DNA of 64,000 bases from Legionellaceae bacterium (lineage in GTDB: Bacteria; Pseudomonadota; Gammaproteobacteria; Legionellales; Legionellaceae). Under the pieces are notes generated by a model, which saw nothing but the letters and a program-made list of their open reading frames with translations, was not told where the DNA came from and did not search any database. The stretch is from NCBI GenBank assembly GCA_030696305.1, contig JAUYSP010000053.1, forward strand, positions 1 to 64,000, given 5' to 3'. The position numbers were made by a program, and so were the translations under genes. Each line of letters begins with the position of its first letter. The first letter of the stretch is position 1. Shown here in pieces: positions 16,963 to 25,776 of this stretch.

Positions 16963-17571
16963 ATGCTGATTAATCCATACATGCAAGCGGTCTTTTTGAA
17001 AAGTGCGGCACTGGTTAACCAACTTCCGGCAGATACGGGTTGGGAAGTTGCCTTTGCCGGTCGGTCTAATGCTGGTAAATCGAGTGCTTTAAATTGTTTG
17101 ACGGGAAATGGTCAACTCGCTCGGACAAGTAAAACGCCAGGACGTACTCAGTTGATAAATTTGTTTACAGTCAAAGATGAGTACCGTCGTTTGGTCGATT
17201 TACCGGGTTATGGTTATGCTAAAGTTGCTATGCAAGTGAAATTAGATTGGCAAAAAAATCTTGCTCATTATCTTGAAGTGCGACAAAGTTTACGAGGTTT
17301 AGTTTTATTGATGGATATTAGACACCCACTGAAAGAATTAGATCAAACGATGATTGACTGGGCTTTAAATCGTGAATTACCAGTCCATATTTTATTAACT
17401 AAAAGCGATAAACTAAGTAAAGCCCAAATACAAAATTCGCTATATGCTGTTCAAAAACATTATAATCTATTGCCGAAAGAAGCGTTAACTGTGCAACCTT
17501 TTTCTTCTACAAAAAAACAAGGCGTAGATGAATTGATTATCCAATTAAACAGCTGGTTTGAGTGGCAATAA
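16963..17571 (+). CDS. engB: Ribosome biogenesis GTPase EngB/YsxC
   Basis: 202-residue GTPase needed for assembly of the large ribosomal subunit. Visible: G1 AGRSNAGKSSALN, the G2 region KTPGRTQ, G3 DLPGYG, G4 TKSD and G5-like PFSS. The frame opens at 16903, but the leading residues are hydrophobic and unlike the family; ATG 16963 gives MLINPYMQAVFLKSA, matching the usual start. Single gene, divergent from cytochrome c4. Confidence 0.95.
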   Translation: MLINPYMQAVFLKSAALVNQLPADTGWEVAFAGRSNAGKSSALNCLTGNGQLARTSKTPGRTQLINLFTVKDEYRRLVDLPGYGYAKVAMQVKLDWQKNLAHYLEVRQSLRGLVLLMDIRHPLKELDQTMIDWALNRELPVHILLTKSDKLSKAQIQNSLYAVQKHYNLLPKEALTVQPFSSTKKQGVDELIIQLNSWFEWQ

Positions 17572-17595
17572 GCGGTTTCGGTTTAGGAACCATAA

Positions 17596-18480
17596 TTATT
17601 CCGCAAGTTGTTTAATAATTACTGAAAAATCAAGCTCACCCATGCCCGCTTCTTGAGCTTTTTGATATAATTTAGTTGCTAACGCACCCATAGGGGTAGT
17701 CACTTTCATAGCTTCCGCTGAATATTGACTTAACCATAGATCTTTTAACATCATAGCGGTGGTAAAACCAGGCTCATAATGATGATTTGCTGGAGCATGC
17801 TCAAGTACTCCTGGAACCGGTACATATTGATTCATAACCCAACATTGCCCCGATGCGTTAGTGACTACTTCATGTAATTTTTTTGGCGAAAGTCCTAACT
17901 GTTTAGCCAACTCAAATGCTTCCGAAACAGCAATCATTGAAACACCCAAGATCATGTTGTTACATATTTTAGCAGCTTGGCCGCTGCCAGCATCCCCTGT
18001 ATGAATAATTTTTTTACCCAGATTAATTAATATTTTTTCGGCGGCATGATATGCCTCAGAAGTACCACCAACCATAAATGTTAGTGTTGCTGCTGCTGCG
18101 CCAGCAACTCCCCCAGACACAGGTGCGTCGACAGAAAATAAATTAAATAAACTGGCTTGATGGTGGATATTATGAGCACTTTGTACGTCGATAGTCGAGC
18201 AATCGATATGTAAGGTATTTTTATTCGCATGAGCGAATAATCCTGAGTTACCAAGACATACGTGTTCAACTTGCTGGCCAGTTTGTAGCATTGTAATAAT
18301 TACATCTTGATTTTCCGCAAGGGTTTCTAATGATTTCGCAACGATCCCCCCGGCCTCAGCAAACACAGCCAATGCGTTTGGTTGTAAATCAAACCCAGTC
18401 ACGGTATGTCCTGACTTGATTAAATTTCTTGCCATTGGCAAACCCATATGACCTAAACCTACAAATCCAATTCGTTTCAT
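17596..18480 (-). CDS. mmsB: 3-hydroxyisobutyrate dehydrogenase
   Basis: 294 residues: NAD-dependent oxidation of 3-hydroxyisobutyrate to methylmalonate semialdehyde in valine breakdown. Visible: Rossmann motif GLGHMG, substrate motif DAPVSGGVAGA, and the catalytic lysine region GSGQAAKICNNMI. The start overlaps the mmsA stop by one base (TAATG), so the pair is translationally coupled. Related beta-hydroxyacid dehydrogenases are possible, but the mmsA neighbour supports this call. Confidence 0.93.
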   Translation of the reverse strand: MKRIGFVGLGHMGLPMARNLIKSGHTVTGFDLQPNALAVFAEAGGIVAKSLETLAENQDVIITMLQTGQQVEHVCLGNSGLFAHANKNTLHIDCSTIDVQSAHNIHHQASLFNLFSVDAPVSGGVAGAAAATLTFMVGGTSEAYHAAEKILINLGKKIIHTGDAGSGQAAKICNNMILGVSMIAVSEAFELAKQLGLSPKKLHEVVTNASGQCWVMNQYVPVPGVLEHAPANHHYEPGFTTAMMLKDLWLSQYSAEAMKVTTPMGALATKLYQKAQEAGMGELDFSVIIKQLAE

Positions 18481-19979
18481 TATCCATTCTCCGGCATTGC
18501 AAATACGTTATCGTTAAGCTGATTTAAAAACCATTTGCTCGTAATAGTTTTTATTTTTGTGTAAAAATGAATACTTTCATTACCATGCATATTCGTATCG
18601 CCAAATGCAGAACGTTTCCAACCACCAAATGGATGATTAGCAATGGGTACCGGAATGGGAATGTTTACCCCAACCATACCGACTTGAACACGGTGCGCAT
18701 ATTCTCGTGCGCTATATCCGTCGCGAGTAAAAATAGCAGTACCGTTGCCATATTGGTTCTTATTTACTAACGCCAATGCATCGTCTAAATGCTCAACACG
18801 TATCATGATAAGCACGGGGCCAAATAATTCTTGTTGATAGATAGACATCTCTTCGGTGACTTGATCAAACAAGCAAGGTCCCATGAAAAAACCCTCAGCG
18901 AGCGTATCATGTTTAAATGCTCGCCCATCAATGATTAACTTAGCTCCTTCAGCAATTCCTTGGTCAACGGCAGCTAGCACCCGTTGGCGGTGCGCTGAGC
19001 TAACCAGTGGACCCATGTCAATTGATGGCGAATCACCCGCTCCAATCCTAATTTTTTCTACTAGTGGTTTTAATTTTTCTAGTAATTTTTCTGCTGTATG
19101 CTGTCCTACTGCTACAATCACTGAAATAGCCATACATCGTTCCCCAGCTGAGCCATATGCTGCTCCCACCAATGCTTGGGCTGTTTGATCTAAATCGGCA
19201 TCGGGCATGACGACACAATGATTTTTGGCACTACCAAACGTGTGAGCACGTTTGCCTTGTGCTATCGCGGTCTTATAGATGCTTTCGGCAACAGGAGTCG
19301 AGGCTACTGCTGTAAATGCGCTAATATCTGAATGCATTAGTAATTGATCAACCGTTGCTTTATCTCCATGGATACACTGAGCAACACCCGGTGGTAATCC
19401 AGCCTCGCTGAGCAGCTCTAAAAGTTTAACTGGTGCGGACGGATCTTGTTCGGATGGTTTTAAAATGAAGGTATTCCCACAGGCAATCGCGGGAATAATC
19501 ATCCAAATAGGCACCATCACCGGAAAATTAAAAGGAGATACTCCGGCACAAATTCCCAATGGTTGACGAAGGGTATAACAATCAATTTGAGAAGATACAT
19601 TGGCTGAGAAACTACCCTGTAATTGATTAATAATGCCACAGTGGTAATCGACAACTTCTATACCCCGTGCAATAGAACCTTTAGCATCATCGATTGTCTT
19701 ACCATGTTCTTTAGTGACTAAATGAGCCAATTCAAGCTGATTTTTTATCAATAACTCTCGAAAATTAAATAAAATTTGTGCTCGTTTAACCGGGGTGGTT
19801 TCAGCCCAACCTGGCGAGGCTTCTTTAGCTGCAGCGACTGCATTATCACACAGTGCTTCACTTGCAAAATACACTTGACCAATTCGTTGTCCAGTTGCTG
19901 GATTATGTAATGCGTGAGTTCGATCGTGCGCTTCAGTGACGGGCTTTCCATTAATAAAATGAGGAACGGTATAGATCAT
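18480..19979 (-). CDS. mmsA: Methylmalonate-semialdehyde dehydrogenase (acylating)
   Basis: 499 residues of the CoA-acylating aldehyde dehydrogenase family; converts methylmalonate semialdehyde to propionyl-CoA. Visible: NFPVMVPIWMIIPAIACGNT, catalytic cysteine in SAGERCMAIS, and the C-terminal GGWKRSAFGD block. The preceding FGSAKNH motif is typical of this subfamily. First gene of the two-gene valine operon; ATG 19979 has GGAG eight bases upstream. Confidence 0.95.
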   Translation of the reverse strand: MIYTVPHFINGKPVTEAHDRTHALHNPATGQRIGQVYFASEALCDNAVAAAKEASPGWAETTPVKRAQILFNFRELLIKNQLELAHLVTKEHGKTIDDAKGSIARGIEVVDYHCGIINQLQGSFSANVSSQIDCYTLRQPLGICAGVSPFNFPVMVPIWMIIPAIACGNTFILKPSEQDPSAPVKLLELLSEAGLPPGVAQCIHGDKATVDQLLMHSDISAFTAVASTPVAESIYKTAIAQGKRAHTFGSAKNHCVVMPDADLDQTAQALVGAAYGSAGERCMAISVIVAVGQHTAEKLLEKLKPLVEKIRIGAGDSPSIDMGPLVSSAHRQRVLAAVDQGIAEGAKLIIDGRAFKHDTLAEGFFMGPCLFDQVTEEMSIYQQELFGPVLIMIRVEHLDDALALVNKNQYGNGTAIFTRDGYSAREYAHRVQVGMVGVNIPIPVPIANHPFGGWKRSAFGDTNMHGNESIHFYTKIKTITSKWFLNQLNDNVFAMPENG

Positions 19980-20009
19980 GTCAATCTCCTGATACGTTGA
20001 AACGTATAA

Positions 20010-20744
20010 CTAAAAAAGTAAGTGTTCTAATCCATAATATAATTCATCTATTTTTTGAACATGTTGACATGCGAAAACCAGACCCGATTTAAATGAATTT
20101 CGATCGATGCTGTTATGAGTAATTGTGAGTGTTTCACCCACACTGCCAAAAATAACTTGTTGTTGAGCTAAAATACCTGGCAAGCGTAATGAATGAATAT
20201 TTATATCTTGATAGGTTGCTCCTCGTGCGCCAGCTACAATTTCTTTTACTGGCAATTGTTTTTTTTCGTTTTGCCTAGCGGCTGCAATCATATCTGCAGT
20301 TTTGATTGCAGTCCCAGAAGGTGAGTCAAGTTTTTCTTGATGATGAGCCTCTATGATTTCCACTTCGGAAAATAATCGAGCAGCTTCAGCTGCAAAGCGC
20401 ATTAAGAGAATCGCACCGATAGAAAAATTTGGAACGATGAGCCCCCCGAGTTTTTGTTCATTGCATAATGATTGTAGCATTTTAATTTGTTCATCTAACA
20501 AACCTGAAGTTCCGATAATTGGATGAGCCCCGGCATTTATAATAGCTAGCGTATTTTTATAAACACAGTCCGCTCGAGTCAGATCGATAACTATAGCTGC
20601 TCCAGTATCCTTAATGGCGTCTGTTACATTGTCGTTACGCCCCAGTCTCGCCGCCAATATAAAATCAGGATGTTCTTCGATAGCGTTACACGCCATCGTT
20701 CCCATTTTTCCATTTGATCCATTAACTATAATAGAGACGCTCAT
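20010..20744 (-). CDS. dapB: 4-hydroxy-tetrahydrodipicolinate reductase
   Basis: 244 residues: reduction step towards diaminopimelate and lysine. Visible: N-terminal NAD(P) loop NGSNGKMG, GTSGL block, NFSIGAILLMRFA, catalytic EAHHQEKLDSPSGTA with the His-His and Lys, and ARGA. The length is somewhat short (E. coli 273), as in several bacterial subtypes. It overlaps the YqaE-like gene by four bases (ATGA). Confidence 0.95.
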   Translation of the reverse strand: MSVSIIVNGSNGKMGTMACNAIEEHPDFILAARLGRNDNVTDAIKDTGAAIVIDLTRADCVYKNTLAIINAGAHPIIGTSGLLDEQIKMLQSLCNEQKLGGLIVPNFSIGAILLMRFAAEAARLFSEVEIIEAHHQEKLDSPSGTAIKTADMIAAARQNEKKQLPVKEIVAGARGATYQDINIHSLRLPGILAQQQVIFGSVGETLTITHNSIDRNSFKSGLVFACQHVQKIDELYYGLEHLLF

Positions 20745-21016
20745 GTTTCTTTTTTCTCTTTTGGTAAGTTTTGAGAGGGTTGTGGTATTGGTAATTGTTG
20801 GCTATTATCTTCATCGTTTAATGTTACAATGGGCGCATTTTCGGGGGGATGGCACAATTTTTTTACGGCTATCAAACCCCAAATAGCAGCTGGAATAGTG
20901 CCAATGACGGTGAGTTGTAACGCTAAATTTGCAATTGCAGCAATCGGTTGTCCGGCTATTAAAAGAACAATCCAAGGGAAAAATATTGCAAGTATCGAGA
21001 GTAAAATCCGTTTCAT
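20741..21016 (-). CDS. YqaE/Pmp3-like small membrane protein with polar tail
   Basis: 91 residues. The first 50 form two hydrophobic helices (ILAIFFPWIVLLIAG and LALQLTVIGTIPAAIWGLIAV), the pattern of YqaE/Pmp3 (UPF0057) proteins, small stress-linked inner-membrane proteins. The remaining 40 residues are a polar, Pro/Gln/Lys-rich cytoplasmic tail. It lies first in a two-gene unit, overlapping dapB as ATGA, and is divergent from the proQ-like gene 76 bases away. Confidence 0.75.
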   Translation of the reverse strand: MKRILLSILAIFFPWIVLLIAGQPIAAIANLALQLTVIGTIPAAIWGLIAVKKLCHPPENAPIVTLNDEDNSQQLPIPQPSQNLPKEKKET

Positions 21017-21092
21017 TTTGATAAAATACCCCCAAGCATTATAGACCCTAATAAATATAGATAATTTATTCTAATTAAACAAGGACCATCGC

Positions 21093-21749
21093 ATGAGAAA
21101 GCAAGTGCTGCATCCACGGACTGCGGCGATTAATCAGAAGCAAAAGAACCAATCAAAAAAAGCTCGGCTCGAGGCCCTGAACTGGCTTGCGAAAGCATTC
21201 CCGCTTGCATTTGATAATAGAGAACGTATTCAACCATTAACCTTAGGCATTATGGATGAAATATTGAATCATGCCGAACAAGCAGCAAAAGATGGTATTT
21301 CTAAAAGTAAATTGCGAGAAGCTGTCGTTTTATTTACAAGACGATTGGATTATTTGGCTTGTTTGAAAGCCCGTGAAATGCGTATAGATCTGAATGGTAA
21401 TGTTGCGGAGATGGTTACTGAAGAAGATTCTGAACGTGCGGCAATTAAAATTAAAAAACGCATAGAAAAAGGTATTAAGAATGCTCGGCGAGTGACAGTT
21501 TTACCAAGTATGCCTAAGACATCAAATCAATCCGTACCGTCATCCCCGGTTCAAGTGACCTCTACGGCTTACTACCCAGAACGGCAACCTGCATATAGTA
21601 ACCAACATAGTGTTTCCTCGTCGCCTCGAATATCGTCGGTAACGGTTAAACATAAGCAAACCCGTCAATATGATCCTGATGCTGTAGCGCGGTTAAAAGA
21701 AAAGTTGGGTATTTCTCGTAAATTAGAGGAAATAAATGATTCGGAATAG
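21093..21749 (+). CDS. ProQ/FinO-family RNA chaperone (RocC-like)
   Basis: 218 residues. The first 120 form a ProQ/FinO RNA-binding domain: ALNWLAKAFPLAFDNRERIQ, then LTLGIMDEILNHA, then SKSKLREAVVLFTRRLDYLACLK. The rest is disordered, Pro/Ser-rich and basic, ending in a short helix (DPDAVARLKEKLGI). Such proteins stabilise small RNAs. In Legionella pneumophila the ProQ-family protein RocC represses competence genes with a small RNA; orthology is plausible but not shown. No partner RNA was identified. Divergent from the YqaE-dapB unit. Confidence 0.88.
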   Translation: MRKQVLHPRTAAINQKQKNQSKKARLEALNWLAKAFPLAFDNRERIQPLTLGIMDEILNHAEQAAKDGISKSKLREAVVLFTRRLDYLACLKAREMRIDLNGNVAEMVTEEDSERAAIKIKKRIEKGIKNARRVTVLPSMPKTSNQSVPSSPVQVTSTAYYPERQPAYSNQHSVSSSPRISSVTVKHKQTRQYDPDAVARLKEKLGISRKLEEINDSE

Positions 21750-21855
21750 AGGTTACAAACGGATTGGTTAGTCTAGTTGAAAGCTAGCTCACTCCTCAGT
21801 ATACTTTACCACTATAGGAAATTCAGATGAGGGTATATTTATACCATTTTGCCAC

Positions 21856-22416
21856 ATGATTTTACGAAATATACCTAATGTATTGACATTAACCCGCTTA
21901 TTATTGATATTCCCTTTCTTGATCTTTCTTTATCATCAAGACTATGCTTACGCCTTTTATATATTCGTGCTAGCAGGTTTTACCGATGGTTTAGATGGTT
22001 GGTTAGCGCGTTCGTTTAGCTGGCAAAGCGCGTTTGGAACGTTTGCTGATCCAGTAGCCGACAAACTATTAATTACCGCTAGTTTTATTGCCTTAGCCCT
22101 TATTGGTAGATTGCCTTGGTGGCTAGTATCGTTGGTTTTTTTACGGGATTTGACTATTTCAATTGGTGTTATCGCTTGGTTTTCCTTTATTCAGCAAAAG
22201 CCTGATTTGAAGCCTACATATTTAAGTAAAGTGAATACAGTCATGCAATTAATGTTAGTAACATTTAGTTTATTTGATCAGGCGTTTTTAGTGCTGGCAC
22301 CCGAATTGGTCAGCGTGCTTATTTTTCTAACAGCTTTAACTACATCGGCTAGTTTTGTTGATTATGTTTGGACCTGGGGAAAAAAAGCTTGTCTACACGC
22401 TGAATGGGCAAAATGA
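21856..22416 (+). CDS. CDP-alcohol phosphatidyltransferase (PgsA-like)
   Basis: 186 residues, membrane-embedded. The CDP-alcohol phosphotransferase signature is complete: DGLDGWLARSFSWQSAFGTFADPVADK (D-G-x2-A-R-x8-G-x3-D-x3-D pattern). Five to six hydrophobic segments surround it. Likely phosphatidylglycerophosphate synthase, given the NVLTLTRL start, but cardiolipin synthase-like members share the motif. The stop overlaps the hda start by four bases (ATGA at 22413). Confidence 0.88.
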   Translation: MILRNIPNVLTLTRLLLIFPFLIFLYHQDYAYAFYIFVLAGFTDGLDGWLARSFSWQSAFGTFADPVADKLLITASFIALALIGRLPWWLVSLVFLRDLTISIGVIAWFSFIQQKPDLKPTYLSKVNTVMQLMLVTFSLFDQAFLVLAPELVSVLIFLTALTTSASFVDYVWTWGKKACLHAEWAK

Positions 22417-23108
22417 CCTATCAATTACCCCTAGCCATTCACTTAAACGACGAAGCGATATTTGCCGACTTTTGTTGGAATGGAAATACGCTATTGCAAA
22501 AGGAATTATTGCAATTGGTTGCGGGGAACGGAGAACGTTTACTTTATCTCTGGGGAAATATTGGCAGCGGAAAATCGCATGTTTTACAGGCATGTTGTCA
22601 AGCAATCGGCGCCACTAATCAATCTACTATCTATTTGCCATTAAAAGTATTAAAGGAATGGGGCCCTCAAGTACTTGAAGGGGTCAGTGAACATGCTTTA
22701 ATTGCAATTGATGACATCGATGAGGTTGCAGGTGATGCTGTTTGGGAAGAATCATTATTTCATTTATACAACCGAATTAGAGATCAAGAACGAAGTTCGT
22801 TAATTATTACAGGCCACATGCCACCAACTTACTCCCCAATACAATTACCCGATTTACGTTCTCGGTTGATGTGGGGGTTGGTTTTGCAATTGAACGAATT
22901 GCGTGATGATGACAAAATTTGGACGTTGCAGCTGCATGCAAAAAAACGTGGCTTTGATTTATCAAGCCAAGTTTGTCAATATTTAATTAATCGATGTGCT
23001 CGTAATATGCATGATTTGCATCGACTACTCAATCGTTTAGACGAAGCGTCCTTAATTGCTCAACGAAAAATCACTATTCCGTTTGTGAAGGAAATTTTAG
23101 GAATATAA
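22413..23108 (+). CDS. hda: DnaA regulatory inactivator Hda
   Basis: 231 residues, a DnaA-like AAA+ domain without DnaA's C-terminal DNA-binding domain. Hda with the beta clamp stimulates ATP hydrolysis by DnaA. Visible: N-terminal TYQLPLAIHLND containing the clamp-binding Q-L-P-L, P-loop GNIGSGKSH, Walker B LIAIDDID, and sensor region SRLMWGLVLQL. Start ATG 22413 overlaps the pgsA-like stop; ATG 22404 is an alternative. Confidence 0.9.
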   Translation: MTYQLPLAIHLNDEAIFADFCWNGNTLLQKELLQLVAGNGERLLYLWGNIGSGKSHVLQACCQAIGATNQSTIYLPLKVLKEWGPQVLEGVSEHALIAIDDIDEVAGDAVWEESLFHLYNRIRDQERSSLIITGHMPPTYSPIQLPDLRSRLMWGLVLQLNELRDDDKIWTLQLHAKKRGFDLSSQVCQYLINRCARNMHDLHRLLNRLDEASLIAQRKITIPFVKEILGI

Positions 23109-23116
23109 GTTAATAA

Positions 23117-24568
23117 TTATCCCATCGCCACATTAAGTGCATCTTGGGTTTGCGAGTCACTACGGTTGATATTGCGTTGTATTTCATTTGTTTTTGAAAA
23201 AATCCCGCCACTACTCATTGACCCAATCCGCATTGACTGACACGCTTGATATGTTCCTGTTATATCCCGAACTGATTGGTCGAATTTTGACTTCGCTAAC
23301 TCAAAATTAAAAGGGGATTCTGTTCTTATGTCATCCCACCTCTCCCTAAGTGCTTGTTGAACCTTAGGAGGATAGTTATTATTTTCATGAAGAATATCCA
23401 ATACATAGTTAGAAAATTCATTTTTCATTTCTGCAACAACTTTTGTTTCATCCGCATAAACAACGCGTAAGGCACTTTGTAAATCATGTGCGTAGTGATT
23501 ATTAATTTTTTTAACGATAATATCTCTGCCTAGCGCAATAAGAAGCCCGAGAAGTAAGAAACATATGCTTAGGGCAATGCCTGGTTCTAATACGCACCAG
23601 AGCGTAACTGAAATAGTAATCAATGCTGTAGCCGCTAATTTAACCCAAAGCGCATTAAGATCACGTTCTCGTAAGTAGATGTTCCTTGTATTATGCGCTC
23701 GTTCTTCTAATGAAAGTTCTCCTGGCTCCATTCCCTTGCTTTTATAAGTAATCGAGAGGGCATTTACACTTTTATTGAGATCTATTTTCGGCGTTTCATA
23801 CTTTACAACTAGGATGTAAATCGTTTCAATTATATCAGTGAGAGACGACGCAATAAACAGCACCGCAGCTATAGGTCCTAAGGAACCTAGAGCGAAATAT
23901 AGGAGTATATTTGCTGTAATATTTAAGCTAATACCGAGTGTTTTAAATAGCAGTGATTTAACTTTGTCGGGTGATGCGTTTGGACCAAATTTAAACGCAT
24001 CATACCAATACCAGATAAGTATAAATGCTTGCCATATTATACCAAGAAATGCCACATTGCGGGTTTTCGAGAAAACAAGTGCTAACCAACGAAGTAATTT
24101 TGGAATAGCAACAGTGAACCAATCTACAATACTCCAAAATATATTCGGGTAAAAGTACAAAAATGTTCCTAGTCCTGCGCAACCCAGGATAATACCCAAT
24201 ACGGTATATGTCCATGAAGTAGACTCAGTTGCCTCATCAATTATTTCTATTAATTTATCTAGATGTCCGTGACGACCTTTTAAGCGGGTTAACAATCTAT
24301 ATAGATTAGGTGTATTGACGAGCGATTGATATTCTTCATCGTATGACTCTATTTTTAAATGCTTTAAAAATTCGGTTGTTAAAGGATGTGTGCTTGCAGG
24401 TGAGTTCGGATCACTATACGTAGTGATGGTGTGATAAAGGGTGTATCCATTTTTGTTATTTTTTAATTGTTGTTCTATCTTATCTTTGATAGATCCTAAT
24501 GATTCACCTTTTAGATAATCAATTAGGACCTTTCGCAAAGCGGTTTCTTGTGATTCCAGTATAGGCAT
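23117..24568 (-). CDS. Large unknown membrane protein
   Basis: 483 residues, not recognised. A soluble N-terminal part (1-115) is followed by hydrophobic segments near 118-140, 145-165, 172-190, 205-250 and 305-345, then a soluble helical C-terminal part ending in a polar Ser/Asn-rich tail. No signal peptide. It stands alone, convergent with hda. Soluble domains either side of a multi-helix core are seen in some Dot/Icm effectors and in bacterial integral membrane proteins of unknown role; the sequence does not decide between them. Confidence 0.75.
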   Translation of the reverse strand: MPILESQETALRKVLIDYLKGESLGSIKDKIEQQLKNNKNGYTLYHTITTYSDPNSPASTHPLTTEFLKHLKIESYDEEYQSLVNTPNLYRLLTRLKGRHGHLDKLIEIIDEATESTSWTYTVLGIILGCAGLGTFLYFYPNIFWSIVDWFTVAIPKLLRWLALVFSKTRNVAFLGIIWQAFILIWYWYDAFKFGPNASPDKVKSLLFKTLGISLNITANILLYFALGSLGPIAAVLFIASSLTDIIETIYILVVKYETPKIDLNKSVNALSITYKSKGMEPGELSLEERAHNTRNIYLRERDLNALWVKLAATALITISVTLWCVLEPGIALSICFLLLGLLIALGRDIIVKKINNHYAHDLQSALRVVYADETKVVAEMKNEFSNYVLDILHENNNYPPKVQQALRERWDDIRTESPFNFELAKSKFDQSVRDITGTYQACQSMRIGSMSSGGIFSKTNEIQRNINRSDSQTQDALNVAMG

Positions 24569-24646
24569 GACGACAATAGGCTAATTGATGGTAGCCAATG
24601 ATATCAAAACAAAATCTTTTTGTATATAGAATCGCCACCTTGGTTA

Positions 24647-24919
24647 TTAATTTTTGTCATCGTTTTTTCGATATAAAACAATAATGTTCCCTATCATTTG
24701 GATTAAATCTGCAGATAGTGCTGTGCAGAGGCTGGTTGCAATTTCTTGACGAGTGGCTTTTTCAGCTCCATTTACTTTGACTTTGATCAGCTCATGCGTT
24801 TGTAATGCAATATTTGTTTCCTCAATAACCGCAGGTGTTAATCCTTTTGATCCAAGTGTGACAACTGGATTTAAATGGTGAGCCTTTGCTCTAAGCGACT
24901 GTTTAAAAGAAGTGTTCAT
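24647..24919 (-). CDS. yhbY: YhbY family RNA-binding protein (CRM domain)
   Basis: 90 residues, CRM domain associated with the pre-50S ribosome. Visible: LRAKAHHLNPVVTLGSKGLT with the GSKGLT loop, and LIKVKVNGAEKATRQEIA. Length is typical. It is divergent from rlmE 146 bases away, the usual neighbourhood in gammaproteobacteria (yhbY-rlmE-ftsH). Confidence 0.95.
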   Translation of the reverse strand: MNTSFKQSLRAKAHHLNPVVTLGSKGLTPAVIEETNIALQTHELIKVKVNGAEKATRQEIATSLCTALSADLIQMIGNIIVLYRKNDDKN

Positions 24920-25065
24920 TAATTACAGCTCCAAAAAATGATGAATTATTGCACGTTTTGATGGGGAAAGATAGTTGTTACGATTAGGTTATTATGATTG
25001 AGATATGTTATAAGGAACAATTTGAAATATAATATAATGTACCAATTTTGGTTGAAAAATAGATT

Positions 25066-25710
25066 ATGAAACGAACAAAAAGTAGTAAACGTTGGTTGCA
25101 AGAACACTTCGATGACATCTATGTGAAAAAAGCACATGCTGAAGGTAAGCGCAGTCGCGCCGTGTATAAATTGCAAGAAATTGACGAAAAAGAGCATCTG
25201 TTTAAATCCGGGATGACGGTAGTTGATTTGGGTGCCGCGCCTGGGGGCTGGACCGAATATGTTTCTGAGCAGTTAGCTTGTAATACTTCAACTATGCAAA
25301 GTCGCATTATTGCTTTAGATATCTTACCGATGGATGCGCTGGTAGGAGTAGAGTTTATTCAAGGCGATTTTAGAGAAGATGCTGTGTTACAGCAATTAAC
25401 AGACTTAATTCCGAAAGCCTCAGTTGATGTTTTACTCTCGGATATGGCTCCTAATATGAGCGGTAACAGAGCGGTAGATATTCCTAAGGCAATGTATCTA
25501 GCTGAACTCGCTTTTGATTTTGGTCGTATGATGCTAAAGCCCGGAGGTGTCTTATTAATGAAAATTTTCCATGGCACAGGATTTGATGAATTAGTGAAAG
25601 AAGCACGTAAACAATTTGAACGAGTTGTAATTCGTAAGCCGTTAGCATCGCGCTCGCGCTCACGCGAAACGTATTTGTTAGCAAAAGGTTATAAGAATTC
25701 TTGCTTATAA
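25066..25710 (+). CDS. rlmE: 23S rRNA 2'-O-methyltransferase RlmE (FtsJ)
   Basis: 214 residues: methylates U2552 of 23S rRNA using S-adenosylmethionine. Visible: KRSRAVYKLQEID with the first catalytic Lys, SAM-binding VVDLGAAPGGWTEY, catalytic Asp in SDMAPNMSG, Lys in LLMKIFHG, and Glu in SRSRETYLLAKG. First of the rlmE-ftsH-folP-glmM cluster. The upstream 140 bases are AT-rich with overlapping TATAAT sequences at 25028-25038 but no clear -35 at the right distance. Confidence 0.96.
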   Translation: MKRTKSSKRWLQEHFDDIYVKKAHAEGKRSRAVYKLQEIDEKEHLFKSGMTVVDLGAAPGGWTEYVSEQLACNTSTMQSRIIALDILPMDALVGVEFIQGDFREDAVLQQLTDLIPKASVDVLLSDMAPNMSGNRAVDIPKAMYLAELAFDFGRMMLKPGGVLLMKIFHGTGFDELVKEARKQFERVVIRKPLASRSRSRETYLLAKGYKNSCL

Positions 25711-25776
25711 ATTGTAGTAACGTTATTTTGTAGCTTATAATAGTAAACAGCTGCTTTTATACTAGAGGATATTACT

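Noticed and set aside
24946-25197. 83-codon minus-strand frame between yhbY and rlmE
   Set aside because: Phe-rich translation of AT-rich promoter DNA that runs into rlmE antisense; not credible.
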